Shown here piece by piece: positions 1-6,262 of a stretch of 21,494 nt of DNA. The position numbers were made by a program, and so were the translations under genes. The notes under the pieces were generated by a model. It was not told where the DNA came from. It worked only from the letters and a program-made list of their open reading frames with translations, and made no database searches. This stretch comes from a virus, in IMG/VR virus record IMGVR_UViG_3300020021_000052, positions 1-21,494 of that record; one strand, 5' to 3'. Within the stretch, counting starts at the first letter, position 1. The number at the start of each line of letters is the position of its first letter.

Positions 1-829
1 GTTTTCCTTCTGCCTTTCGGAATCCTGCAAGATCGACGGTGACGAAGTACGAAGCTGTACGACTATTGAAGGATTTAACAATCGGGAAGTTATCGGGACG
101 GAGGATTTTAGAGCCGCCAGATATAAAGTCGGCTTCAATTTCTTGCCTGTTTCTGTCTCGTGGATCAAGCCCTTCTGCTCCTTTAGTTCTACTTACAATT
201 CGCCGTAATTCTCGTTCTTTAATGAACGGATTATCAAGGGATTTGAAGTGGAATGCCTCCCAGTCGCTCCAGTAGGCTTCTGGCTTCGTTAGAGCATCCA
301 TGAATAAACGATAGAAGTGATTCTTACCCTTTGGCGTTCCTATGAAAAGGGCTTCGCCTTCGACATCCATAAGAGTAGGTTCAAGAATCTCAGACCATAC
401 ATGTGGAGCCATGGAAGCGTATTCATCCAGGACCACCAGGCGATTGCCTTCGCCGCGGAGCGCGTCATCGTTTTCTGCCCCTTTGAGGTAGATTTTGACG
501 CCGTTGATTAACTCTAACCATCCGCTATTGATATTCTCATTTACAATGAAACCGCCCTGCTTCTGCCATCCCAATAAGGATAGAAGCTTAGGACGCATTG
601 TACGTACAGCCTGATCGAAAGTCGGCGCTACGTAGTAGCATGGCTGACTTGCAGTCAGCTTATGCCCCATAGCATTTGTCTCGCTAAGAGCCGCGACCCC
701 GAGCTTGGCCGCGGCGAAGTGAGTCTTGCCGAATCTGCGACCCGCCGCACACACTTTGAACCGTGCTGGAGAATTCCAAATTGCCGCCTGCGCGTCGTGC
801 AGACTTATCTTTAACGTCGGCTGCGGCAT
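1..829 (-). CDS. terL: Terminase large subunit, N-terminal part (runs off left edge)
   Basis: This is the ATPase motor that pumps phage DNA into the prohead and cuts it. About 276 codons are present; the C-terminal nuclease lies outside the window. Reading the minus strand from ATG 829 gives MPQPTLKISLHDAQAAI, a typical terminase start. Walker A is AAGRRFGKT near residues 28-36, Walker B is RLVVLDEYA, and the coupling motif is IGTPKGKNHFY. The last residues (VTVDLAGF) look like the first acidic strand of the nuclease domain. The start is set by an in-frame stop seven codons upstream. GGAGAGG lies unusually close to the ATG. It is the last gene of the leftward block in this window, after a 41-base gap. 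Family assignment is secure; which phage group is not known. Confidence 0.95.
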   Translation of the reverse strand, partial: MPQPTLKISLHDAQAAIWNSPARFKVCAAGRRFGKTHFAAAKLGVAALSETNAMGHKLTASQPCYYVAPTFDQAVRTMRPKLLSLLGWQKQGGFIVNENINSGWLELINGVKIYLKGAENDDALRGEGNRLVVLDEYASMAPHVWSEILEPTLMDVEGEALFIGTPKGKNHFYRLFMDALTKPEAYWSDWEAFHFKSLDNPFIKERELRRIVSRTKGAEGLDPRDRNRQEIEADFISGGSKILRPDNFPIVKSFNSRTASYFVTVDLAGFRKAEGK

Positions 830-870
830 ACCTCTCCGGTTGCTTAATCAGCGTTTTCATCTCAAATCAA

Positions 871-1080
871 TTAATAACCGTTTGCGTGATCGGTAGATTG
901 ATTACTGCGCGGAGGTGACTCACCAGACATACGATCTACTGCTTCGTCCGTAGACTCCACTTCCCCGGTTTCCGGATTGGTTCCACCAGGAGCAACAGGT
1001 TGGCGCTTCGGTTCGTCATCGACATCGATGGTTTCCCCTTTGCGCTCACCAGTGGCGAATGTAATTTTACGCCCTGCCAT
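871..1080 (-). CDS. Small acidic hypothetical protein, 69 aa
   Basis: I do not recognise a family. The 69 residues are hydrophilic and rich in Glu, Asp, Gly, Pro and Ser, with no membrane segment or signal peptide, and look largely disordered. The ATG follows the stop of the preceding gene by two bases, with no clear Shine-Dalgarno, so translation is probably coupled. It sits just upstream of the large terminase in the same transcript. A virion-associated or packaging accessory role is possible from context only. Confidence 0.6.
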   Translation of the reverse strand: MAGRKITFATGERKGETIDVDDEPKRQPVAPGGTNPETGEVESTDEAVDRMSGESPPRSNQSTDHANGY

Positions 1081-1082
1081 GA

Positions 1083-1427
1083 TTACACTACGTCAGCGCG
1101 AAAGCGCTTAGCGATGATTTTATACGACGTAGCGGCTGTCGGTGTGATTGATCCGCCCGTTTGATTCTGGAAATATACTTGTGCAGTGCCTGCCGTAGCA
1201 GTGGGTGTTGCTGAGATCAATAGACCATTGGATGCTGCGCTGACTGGCACGATGACTTCTAAGCTATCGCCTAGACCGAAGGTCGCTGCACTCGTAGTAC
1301 CTTGCAGCGTACAGGCCGCCGTGACGCTTACTGTCGTACCATTGCCCACGGCGCCAGGAGAAAGCGCTGCTGTGTTACTGACTTCAAGGAAGCCATACAC
1401 ATCATTATATTGTCGTTGCTGTAGCAT
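1083..1427 (-). CDS. Ala/Thr-rich small putative virion protein, 114 aa
   Basis: The protein is rich in Ala, Thr, Val and Gly with alternating hydrophobic residues, suggesting a beta-sandwich. Its end, VYFQNQTGGSITPTAATSY, resembles a recurrent short tailed-phage protein type (pattern V-x-F-x-N-x-T-x-x-x-I-T-P) found near structural genes; this is recollection, not a search. The start shares TAATG with the stop of the upstream gene and has GGGAG about seven bases ahead. Composition matches the 119-residue and 276-residue proteins upstream, so all three may be virion surface or decoration proteins. That role is inferred. Confidence 0.7.
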   Translation of the reverse strand: MLQQRQYNDVYGFLEVSNTAALSPGAVGNGTTVSVTAACTLQGTTSAATFGLGDSLEVIVPVSAASNGLLISATPTATAGTAQVYFQNQTGGSITPTAATSYKIIAKRFRADVV

Positions 1428-1669
1428 TAGGTGCTCCCAATGGGACGTTCAGTAGACTGGTTATTACCTTGTCCACTCATACCTTGGAAGTCAGGTACCA
1501 TATAGATATCCGCCGTAGGACCTGATTCAGGACCGGCAACGTTACCTGCGTCATACGACGCTGTTTCCGTGCCATGACCTGACCATTGGCGATCTTTAAT
1601 ATTGGCGGGATTGCCGAGATACTCGGAATCGCTAAAAGTTCCGCCGAACTTAGCTGTTGATATTTTCAT
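1427..1669 (-). CDS. Hypothetical protein, 80 aa
   Basis: No family recognised. The 80 residues are Gly/Ser/Asn-rich, with no long hydrophobic run; it starts MKISTAKFGGTFSDSEY. The ATG lies 20 bases inside the end of the DUF5681-type gene, and the stop overlaps the next start (TAATG), so it belongs to the packaging/virion transcript. No good Shine-Dalgarno is visible, which fits coupled translation. Function unknown. Confidence 0.6.
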   Translation of the reverse strand: MKISTAKFGGTFSDSEYLGNPANIKDRQWSGHGTETASYDAGNVAGPESGPTADIYMVPDFQGMSGQGNNQSTERPIGST

Positions 1670-2054
1670 ATTCTGCGTCTATTGCCTCTGATTTGACTTC
1701 CGGCTTGCTTTGCAGAGCCTGAAGTGTTGCATTCTCGATCACTATCGTAAAACCGGTTTTTCCACTAACTTGCTCTTGTACGTGCGGCTTACTAATAGCC
1801 ATACTCAAGACTACCTTACCTGCAGCTACCGCGTCCTTATTTTCACTCTTAGGATTTACTGCGATATCAATCATCCGATTGATTACCTGAGTAACTCGCG
1901 TAGGAGTCAGTTGTTGTCGTACGGCTAGCTCAAGATCATTCTTGAGCATAGCAACCGTACGAACATCTGGAGGCCGTCCCGCAGGGTTACCGGACTGACC
2001 AGGAACCCATTGGGACACTGCCTTCTTTTTAGCCACTGGTATGGTGGCCGCCAT
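1650..2054 (-). CDS. DUF5681-type protein, candidate small terminase subunit
   Basis: The N-terminus carries WVPGQSGNPAGRPP near residues 17-30, the hallmark of the DUF5681 domain, a basic DNA-binding-like segment often found in phage genes beside terminases. Helical sequence follows (LKNDLELAVRQQLTPTRVTQVINRMIDIAV), then a section resembling small terminase proteins. At 134 residues it fits a small terminase, which recognises the packaging site and stimulates the large subunit. It overlaps both neighbours (26 bases with the gene upstream, 20 with the gene downstream) and lies three genes before terL. The DUF5681 motif is clear; the terminase role is inferred from size, motif and position. 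Confidence 0.75.
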   Translation of the reverse strand: MAATIPVAKKKAVSQWVPGQSGNPAGRPPDVRTVAMLKNDLELAVRQQLTPTRVTQVINRMIDIAVNPKSENKDAVAAGKVVLSMAISKPHVQEQVSGKTGFTIVIENATLQALQSKPEVKSEAIDAEYENINS

Positions 2055-2211
2055 GGTAATGAGCTTGACCAGGAGCGGCGTGTTTAGCGCGAGCTATCGC
2101 ACCAATCACGCCACCAGGTACGCCTTGAGCTTTAAGCTGTGCAGCGCGCCCGCCATGTCCAAGTTCATTGGACTTGCCTTGGAATGAGCCTGTTTTATTA
2201 GTATCCGCCAT
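2029..2211 (-). CDS. Small Gly/His-rich hypothetical protein, 60 aa
   Basis: No family recognised. The protein starts MADTNKTGSFQGKSNELG and ends in a His/Gly tail (HYHGGHHTSG) that could bind metal, though no defined motif is present. A central helix with Ala and Lys is likely. The ATG follows the stop of the 276-residue gene by three bases. No Shine-Dalgarno is visible. Its 3' end overlaps the start of the DUF5681-type gene by 26 bases, so the three are probably co-translated. Confidence 0.6.
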   Translation of the reverse strand: MADTNKTGSFQGKSNELGHGGRAAQLKAQGVPGGVIGAIARAKHAAPGQAHYHGGHHTSG

Positions 2212-2214
2212 AAT

Positions 2215-3045
2215 TTAGTGAGACGAGTACGTGAATGAACCAGCCGCGGCACCGTTAGCCACGCCCGTAGTGAATGCACCCAAAGCTGCGCCATTGAGGA
2301 ACGTAAACGTTCCAGTTGACGTAGGAGTCGCACCAGCCGTGATCGTAACACCACCAAGGGCATTCGTACCGGACGTCTGGACCACCGCAGGAACAGTCTG
2401 CGTGGTGACATTGCACAGGAAGGACGGCACGCCTGACAGAACAGAAGTCGTACCAGCAGTAGCATTGGTTAGAGCAGCTGGGAAGCTGATCAGTACTTGG
2501 CCGTTGCTCGACACTTTGTAATTTACAGTGCCAACAGTCGGAGCACCGCCGTTGGTGATAGACCCTTGGAACGAGCCTTGCATGATATCTTCAGTGATAC
2601 CACCATCAATACCGGCTTGCGCACTGCCAGTGAAATTCGGATAGCGCTGTTGCTGCGCAGTAACCAGCGAGAGTAGACTCGGATTACTGTACACATTGGC
2701 CGTACCGGCTGCCAAATTGGTGAATGAACCAGTCGGCGTCGGGATAAGAGCAGGAATGAACGGAGCGACGTTATTCGCAACACCGGCGAAAATCACGAAG
2801 TCTCGTGTCAGCACAGTGGCAGACGTCAGCGTGCCGTACCCAGCTTCAATATTGCCAGAGGCGTCAATGACCGTATAGAACACGTTCGGAACGGGGAATA
2901 CCGCAGTCGGCGCAAAAGCCGCCGCAAAGGTCGTAGAGCCAGCAGGAGCGCTAGCAGGAACCGTATTTGCGATGGTTAGCGGACCAGTGCCAGTCGTAGT
3001 AGTCGTAGATTGTGCCGCAGCGGCAACGAGAGGGCCTGAAGCCAT
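2215..3045 (-). CDS. Putative tail-fibre or virion surface protein, 276 aa
   Basis: Strongly enriched in Ala, Thr, Gly, Ser and Val, as in phage fibres and decoration proteins. Near residues 58-85, TVIDASGNIEAGYGTLT followed by LTR matches a motif common in tailed-phage fibre or head proteins (usually xxxGNxWExGxGTYxxxxxxLxR). A polythreonine run (TTTTT, residues 14-18) sits near the N-terminus. No membrane segment, signal peptide or catalytic motif is visible. AAAGGA lies about nine bases before the ATG. It is the largest complete gene of the leftward block. A structural role is likely; whether fibre, spike or capsid decoration cannot be decided. Confidence 0.8.
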   Translation of the reverse strand: MASGPLVAAAAQSTTTTTGTGPLTIANTVPASAPAGSTTFAAAFAPTAVFPVPNVFYTVIDASGNIEAGYGTLTSATVLTRDFVIFAGVANNVAPFIPALIPTPTGSFTNLAAGTANVYSNPSLLSLVTAQQQRYPNFTGSAQAGIDGGITEDIMQGSFQGSITNGGAPTVGTVNYKVSSNGQVLISFPAALTNATAGTTSVLSGVPSFLCNVTTQTVPAVVQTSGTNALGGVTITAGATPTSTGTFTFLNGAALGAFTTGVANGAAAGSFTYSSH

Positions 3046-3064
3046 GATTAATGTCCTTTATTAG

Positions 3065-3352
3065 TTATTGTGTTTGTTTATTTGACAGGAGATAGTGAAG
3101 CTGTCCGTATATTAACACTGGATATACGCTTATCGCCTTGTCTAGCAGGGCGATCTCTTGAATACTGAAGTCAGTGTCACTGTCCGCAGTCTTCAACTTC
3201 AGGAAAAGCTCAAATAACTCTAGTTTTTTGTCTTTATCGTCAATTGCGAGCACGGCTCGCTTAAGTACTTTGGCAATAGAGACCGGAATTCCTTCCTCTT
3301 GTACCGGCGCATCCTCAGCATCGAGCAATACGTGCGTAAAATCAATTCTCAT
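3065..3352 (-). CDS. Conserved-looking phage protein, 95 aa
   Basis: The opening MRIDFTHVLLDAEDAPVQEE, followed by a helical region with charged KDKKLELFELFLKLK, resembles a short protein seen in many tailed phages (M-K-I-D-F-x-x-x-L-x-x-x-D-G-x-P-I). I recall that family only as unassigned. The second half is amphipathic helix, so a small helical bundle is likely. GGGAGGGG directly precedes the ATG, one of the best ribosome sites in this block. It lies among virion-type genes, so an assembly or structural accessory role is plausible but inferred. Confidence 0.7.
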   Translation of the reverse strand: MRIDFTHVLLDAEDAPVQEEGIPVSIAKVLKRAVLAIDDKDKKLELFELFLKLKTADSDTDFSIQEIALLDKAISVYPVLIYGQLHYLLSNKQTQ

Positions 3353-3370
3353 AGCCCCTCCCAGGGTGAT

Positions 3371-3730
3371 TTAATACAAACCGATGCAGCAGAGCGATCC
3401 TGTGGTGCTGGCAGCATCCAAAAATGCAGTATATTGAGTCGTTCCAGGCGGAGGTACAAAATCAAGCACCATACCTACCGTAATGAGATATTGATTAGCG
3501 CCATTTGCTGTAGCCGGACCTGATCCGAAGCCAAATGAGATGCTTCCAGAGGCTGTGAACCTATACGCAGCATAGGCATTGCCAGCTTGATCTACTGGCA
3601 GGTTAGCCGTAGTGGAGGCAGTAGGCGTAGAGGCAAAGGTAGAATTACCCGGGCGTACAGGCGCTACAGTAGTTGCACCATTAATTGGATAAGGAACTTG
3701 GCCGCGGTTGGCACCTTGAGAAATAGCCAT
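3371..3730 (-). CDS. Ala/Thr/Gly-rich putative virion protein, 119 aa
   Basis: The protein starts MAISQGANRGQVPYPINGAT and has a low-complexity middle (TFASTPTASTTANLP), then a predicted beta-rich end containing GFGSGPATANGANQYLITVG. No family recognised. The composition matches the 276- and 114-residue proteins in the same transcript. The start overlaps the upstream stop (TGATG). There is no strong Shine-Dalgarno, suggesting coupled translation. A decoration or fibre-associated role is inferred from composition and context only. Confidence 0.65.
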   Translation of the reverse strand: MAISQGANRGQVPYPINGATTVAPVRPGNSTFASTPTASTTANLPVDQAGNAYAAYRFTASGSISFGFGSGPATANGANQYLITVGMVLDFVPPPGTTQYTAFLDAASTTGSLCCIGLY

Positions 3731-3978
3731 CAGATTTTACCCGGTTTCATTGAAATGTGAGGGACCGGGCCTTGCCTAGTCTCATGTTGAACGAAGCCGC
3801 CGAGCGCCTTCGGAGTGCTGCTAAAACTGGGAACGCCCTGCCTGGCATGCGGATTGCCTTGTATCTGCGCTCCAGTCTTAGGAATGCTCAACGGGGCACT
3901 ACCAGCAAGATTAGAGAAGTTGGTCTTTACAGGACTGGATGTGTTGGCCGATGCCTGCGTCGGCGTATACGCCTTCAC
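3730..3978 (-). CDS. Pro/Ser-rich hypothetical protein, 82 aa (GTG start)
   Basis: No family recognised. It has low-complexity Pro, Ser, Ala and Thr content with a basic C-terminus and probably little fixed structure. The start is GTG, chosen because it overlaps the upstream stop in a GTGA arrangement; no ATG exists near it. No Shine-Dalgarno is visible, so translation likely depends on the gene ahead. The C-terminus (HISMKPGKI) ends one base into the next start. Probably a virion or assembly accessory protein, from position only. Confidence 0.6.
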   Translation of the reverse strand: MKAYTPTQASANTSSPVKTNFSNLAGSAPLSIPKTGAQIQGNPHARQGVPSFSSTPKALGGFVQHETRQGPVPHISMKPGKI

Positions 3979-4244
3979 GGAGGCGACATATCCGCACGGC
4001 CCTGCCGCGCATTATGATCCATGAGACCTTTAGGCGGGTGATGCTCAGGAGCCTTATCCCTCTTAGGGTGGATCACTGAAAAGCCCTGAATACCATGATT
4101 AGTCTGGGAATCATGCTCATTGTCATAGCCTACGCTATGCGCCTGGTGCGGATGCGCATTACGCAGCATCACTCGATCATTGGTATGTTGTCCGGTCATA
4201 CCATCATCACTCAGCACATTAGGATCAATTCCGCGGTATGCCAT
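3975..4244 (-). CDS. His-rich hydrophilic protein, 89 aa
   Basis: No family recognised. The protein is unusually rich in His, Asp, Asn and Pro, including HPHQAHSVGYDNEHD and APEHHPP, with no hydrophobic core evident, so it may be disordered or bind metal. GAGGAG lies six to seven bases before the ATG, and the start overlaps the upstream stop (TAATG). It is the second gene of the leftward block. Function unknown. Confidence 0.65.
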   Translation of the reverse strand: MAYRGIDPNVLSDDGMTGQHTNDRVMLRNAHPHQAHSVGYDNEHDSQTNHGIQGFSVIHPKRDKAPEHHPPKGLMDHNARQGRADMSPP

Positions 4245-4681
4245 TAGATTCTCCTCATAATGACGCCACCTAGCGGATAAGCATTGCGGCTAAGAGACTC
4301 CTCAGTCTCGTCACGGTAAGGGCCATGTACACCATAGTCATGTCCCACAGCGGTCGGAATTCCGCCATTATCATCGTAATCGCCGTCACCCGGATCACAG
4401 ACCAGCATACCGTCACAGCCAATGCTATTTTCGAAATAGCGTCGGTAATCATCGTTCTCTCTCCAACCATCCATAGCGCCAGCTAGGAAGGTATAGCAAT
4501 CCTCAGTAGGCCTGTTACCGCTGATATTAGGATCCTGCGGAGGACCAACATCACTGAGTTCGTTATCACTCTGTGCGTTAATCGCAGGTGATATACTGCG
4601 CTCAGCAGAACTGTGATTAGTCTCTACTCCGAGCTGTGCTTTCGCAAATGCGGGATTCTTTCTGTCGTATTCTTTAGCCAT
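4244..4681 (-). CDS. Acidic hypothetical protein, 145 aa; first gene of leftward block
   Basis: No family recognised. The protein is acidic and Asn/Asp/Gly-rich. A central part with Cys and aromatics (TEDCYTFLAGAMDGWRENDD, then CDGMLVCDPGDGDYDD) may form a small fold; the rest looks flexible. It is the first gene after the control region, so it defines the start of the leftward transcript. The ribosome site is poor, and AGAG-TAAT-CTCT just before the start could fold over it. Stop and next start overlap by one base. Function unknown. Confidence 0.65.
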   Translation of the reverse strand: MAKEYDRKNPAFAKAQLGVETNHSSAERSISPAINAQSDNELSDVGPPQDPNISGNRPTEDCYTFLAGAMDGWRENDDYRRYFENSIGCDGMLVCDPGDGDYDDNGGIPTAVGHDYGVHGPYRDETEESLSRNAYPLGGVIMRRI

Positions 4682-4723
4682 TAAGAGATTACTCTGGAGA
4701 TGATACTCTGTGTATAGGAATTA

Positions 4724-5100
4724 TCACAGGAGACGTTTTAACGTCGAACTGTGCTGTGAAAGCCAGTTTCTTATTCTTAGCGATCCCACAAAGGATCGCG
4801 GATTTGTAATTCATTGATTCTTAGAAAGGCAATAAGACTTTATTGCCGGTTATTCTGTAGGTGACTCTTGTTGAGTCACCGGAAGAATAATTCTAATCTT
4901 CGGTTAACCGTAATCTCTTCGAGATTCCGGAGAAGAATATATATCCCTTAGGGACTCCGTATCAAAATGAAACAATCACTGATTTTAACTAACCCGGTTG
5001 GTCGATTTTTCAGTACCTTGCTGAGACAAGGTACCTCGTAAGTCATTGATATTTTCAAACCACTGTATATCCATACAGTAGTTGTTGAGAATCATTCTCA
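4724..5100. repeat. Array of stem-loops in the leader of the leftward genes
   Basis: At least nine inverted repeats are packed into about 380 gene-free bases. Arms: TCACAG/CTGTGA 4724-4759 enclosing GACGT/ACGTC; GCGATCC/GGATCGC 4780-4799; GGCAATAA/TTATTGCC 4828-4847; TTATTCT/AGAATAA 4850-4890 enclosing GGTGACTC/GAGTCACC 4860-4880; CGGTTAACCG palindrome 4901-4910; AATCTC/GAGATT 4912-4926; TCCC/GGGA 4934-4944; GTACCTTG/CAAGGTAC 5013-5034; ACTGTAT/ATACAGT 5062-5079; TGAGA/TCTCA 5086-5100. Arms are perfect, with 2-6 base loops for most. A leftward transcript starting near 5380 would carry them as a structured leader. No tRNA fold was found. The role is unknown; antitermination, RNA processing or translational control are possible. 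Confidence 0.8.
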
Positions 5101-5122
5101 TTTGGACTCTCGAGTTTGAAAC

Positions 5123-5137
5123 ATTACAAAAACTTAA
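5123..5137 (+). repeat. ATTACAAA-N3-TTAA element, copy 1
   Basis: Copy with N3 = AAC. With flanks it reads ACATTA-CAAAAACT-TAATGT, so six-base inverted arms surround an eight-base spacer. It lies just upstream of a promoter candidate ending in TATAAT at 5170. It shares 17 of 18 bases with copy 4 and 16 contiguous bases with copy 5. Confidence 0.75.
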
Positions 5138-5139
5138 TG

Positions 5140-5170
5140 TTCACACCTAAGAGCAATTATGTGGTATAAT
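5140..5170 (+). promoter_or_regulatory. Rightward sigma-70-type promoter candidate
   Basis: A perfect extended -10, TGGTATAAT, ends at 5170. A possible -35, TTCACA, starts at 5140 but leaves a long 19-base spacer. The likely start point falls at a perfect hairpin (5173-5189). No gene follows for 880 bases, so it might make a noncoding RNA or a long leader for the rightward genes. Judged from consensus only. Confidence 0.5.
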
Positions 5171-5172
5171 CG

Positions 5173-5189
5173 CGCGAGCCTGTCTCGCG
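5173..5189. other. GC-rich hairpin at promoter start region
   Basis: CGCGAG and CTCGCG form a perfect six-pair stem with a five-base loop, immediately after the TATAAT box. It would be the very 5' end of a rightward RNA and might protect it or pause the polymerase. There is no T-run, so it is not a standard terminator. Confidence 0.6.
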
Positions 5190-5328
5190 GCGTATCCTGG
5201 GTTTAGACTTATAATGGTACGGCAGCGCCACTTGAATGCGGCATAGCAACATAATTCCACTATCAGATCACTTATCAGGTAATATTTTTTTCTTCATATT
5301 TTACATTAACTTTTCGTCGTAAGTGAAC

Positions 5329-5382
5329 CTGTGGGTCGCTTCGCTCGGCGCGTCGGAGTCCCTTAAACCCCGGGTGCCCCTA
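5329..5382. other. GC-rich block inside the AT-rich control region
   Basis: About 50 bases stand out from the AT-rich surroundings (gtgggtcgcttcgctcggcg, then ccccgggtgcccc). It contains CGGAGTCCCT at 5354-5363, the inverted copy of AGGGACTCCG at 4940-4949, so the two could pair in a leftward RNA. No gene, tRNA or terminator was recognised. From 5190 to 5328 I see only AT-rich sequence. Confidence 0.5.
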
Positions 5383-5408
5383 CATTATGGTAAATAGAAA
5401 AAAGTCAA
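5380..5408 (-). promoter_or_regulatory. Leftward promoter candidate for the packaging/virion genes
   Basis: On the minus strand TTGACT (5408-5403) is followed by TAATGT after 15 bases or ATGTAG after 17, so the -10 is weak. It is supported by the upstream element copy 2: ATTACAAA-N3-TTAACTTGAC is shared, apart from the three N bases, with the rightward candidate at 5691-5712. Transcription would run through the stem-loop array into the gene at 4681. Confidence 0.45.
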
Positions 5409-5409
5409 G

Positions 5410-5424
5410 TTAAATATTTGTAAT
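5410..5424 (-). repeat. ATTACAAA-N3-TTAA element, copy 2
   Basis: Minus-strand copy with N3 = TAT, followed by CTTGACT. It overlaps a degraded plus-strand relative (GTAATCAAAACTTAATGT, 5420-5437). It abuts the leftward promoter candidate. Confidence 0.7.
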
Positions 5425-5690
5425 CAAAACTTAATGTTGTAAGTCGTTGATATTAGTACAACTTATAGTTGACAAGAGTAGAGCGGCTGTGCGACAGCAC
5501 TATAACCATAACTAATAGTAGCGCGACTAGGGTGATGGGGGTGGGATAGTGATGTGGTGTTGTATCATAGTAACACACATACGCACACTATGCGTGCACA
5601 CCACATGCCACATTGACATGAGCATATAACATATCATGAGTGAGATAATATACTGCATGATTACGCTTAGCGTATGTCAAGAGATATCAC

Positions 5691-5705
5691 ATTACAAAGG
5701 ATTAA
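5691..5705 (+). repeat. ATTACAAA-N3-TTAA element, copy 3
   Basis: Copy with N3 = GGA, running straight into CTTGACA, the -35 of the rightward promoter candidate. The ten-base sequence ACATTACAAA is shared with copy 1. It is 40 bases from the first DnaA box. Confidence 0.7.
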
Positions 5706-5706
5706 C

Positions 5707-5736
5707 TTGACACACAATACGAGTTAACAATATTGA
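5707..5736 (+). promoter_or_regulatory. Rightward promoter candidate upstream of the early genes
   Basis: TTGACA (5707-5712) is a perfect -35. The best -10 is TATTGA after 18 bases (5731-5736), only a moderate match. It would drive the rightward block whose first gene begins at 6056. The first DnaA box overlaps the expected transcribed start, so initiation of replication and transcription could affect each other. Other perfect TTGACA hexamers at 5469 and 5613 lack a well-spaced -10. Confidence 0.5.
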
Positions 5737-5743
5737 TATGATC

Positions 5744-5752
5744 TGTGGATAA
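5744..5752 (-). promoter_or_regulatory. DnaA box TTATCCACA
   Basis: The minus strand reads TTATCCACA, the exact consensus DnaA box of many bacteria. It lies in noncoding AT-rich DNA with a second box 57 bases away in the same orientation. Confidence 0.65.
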
Positions 5753-5800
5753 CCCATGACACTGTATATAATTACATGCAATACAATCATACACTTAGTG

Positions 5801-5809
5801 TGTGTATAA
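5801..5809 (-). promoter_or_regulatory. DnaA box TTATACACA
   Basis: The minus strand reads TTATACACA, which fits the general DnaA box TTWTNCACA. It has the same orientation as the 5744-5752 box and follows an ACAC-TTA-GTGT hairpin. Confidence 0.6.
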
Positions 5810-5952
5810 CCTGTGTACTAATATCTAATGGTGCGGCGATCGACATACAGCCAATGCACGGCTAGTGAGTATGAGGCTAGCGCAGGACACAGGGCATATG
5901 CATTCGATATCACGATTGATGCCATGCTGCGTTGCACATCAAATATATATTG

Positions 5953-5967
5953 ATTACAAATACTTAA
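5953..5967 (+). repeat. ATTACAAA-N3-TTAA element, copy 4
   Basis: Copy with N3 = TAC. The 18 bases 5953-5970 match 5123-5140 at 17 positions. It lies 86 bases before the first rightward gene. No convincing -10 follows, so it could be an operator or leader signal rather than a promoter part. Confidence 0.7.
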
Positions 5968-6055
5968 TGTGTACTAGCATTGCGTATCTGATACGCGCAT
6001 GTGCTGTGTGCTATTATGCAGTCTCGATTCAATCAGCAACCAGCGGAGATATCCC

Positions 6056-6262
6056 ATGCGATACAAGGCAATCATCACGCGAGTTAACTCAACGCAAATG
6101 GAATGCGACATCATTGCGGCGTCACTAACGCAAGCGACACACATCGCTGCGCAGTTCACTCGGGACGGCGAGACGCTAACAGTTGAGCCGCTTAGCGCGG
6201 CTGATGTGGAAGTGATCGACTATTCCGTTCACACACAACCACAGGGGAGTGATGCGTCATGA
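6056..6262 (+). CDS. Small hypothetical protein, 68 aa; first gene of rightward block
   Basis: No family recognised. MRYKAIITRVNSTQMECDIIAAS suggests a small alpha/beta fold, ending in an acidic stretch. The ATG at 6056 is preferred over an upstream in-frame ATG at 5999 because GGAG lies seven bases before it and the earlier codons look noncoding. The stop overlaps the next start (ATGA). As the first early gene it may act on the host, but that is speculation from position. Confidence 0.7.
   Translation: MRYKAIITRVNSTQMECDIIAASLTQATHIAAQFTRDGETLTVEPLSAADVEVIDYSVHTQPQGSDAS

Larger units (their letters stand above)
4806..5455 (+). repeat. Degenerate direct repeat GTAAGTC(A/G)TTGATATT
   Basis: Three related copies lie in the control region: GTAATTCATTGATTCTT at 4806-4822, GTAAGTCATTGATATT at 5038-5053 and GTAAGTCGTTGATATT at 5439-5454. 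The last two differ at one of sixteen positions. The first copy's CATTGATTCTTAG (4812-4824) recurs exactly, inverted, at 11300-11312 in the other gene-free stretch. They could be protein-binding sites or remnants of duplicated leader sequence. Confidence 0.6.
5560..5830. other. Candidate replication origin region
   Basis: This gene-free, AT-rich stretch has features usual for origins: two DnaA boxes in the same orientation (5744-5752 and 5801-5809), AT-rich runs between and beside them (actgtatataattacatgc), and short hairpins ACGCA/TGCGT 5581-5595, TACGC-TTA-GCGTA 5662-5674 and ACAC-TTA-GTGT 5791-5801. It lies between the two divergent gene blocks and upstream of the replication genes. Whether the phage really uses host DnaA here is inferred. 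Confidence 0.55.

Noticed and set aside
684-860. 58-codon minus-strand frame from ATG 860 overlapping the terminase start
   Set aside because: It reads the terminase start in another frame and gives an Arg/Gly/Ser-rich peptide. A weak ribosome site is present, but nothing else supports it.
4724-5100. CRISPR array
   Set aside because: The inverted repeats differ from each other in sequence; there is no constant direct repeat with regular spacers.
5190-5400. Possible tRNA in the GC-rich part of the control region
   Set aside because: No T-loop GGTTCRA, anticodon arm or acceptor pairing could be drawn on either strand.
5865-6128. 87-codon frame just before the rightward block
   Set aside because: No ribosome site, Cys/Tyr/Ile-rich translation unlike neighbours, and it overlaps the better supported gene at 6056.
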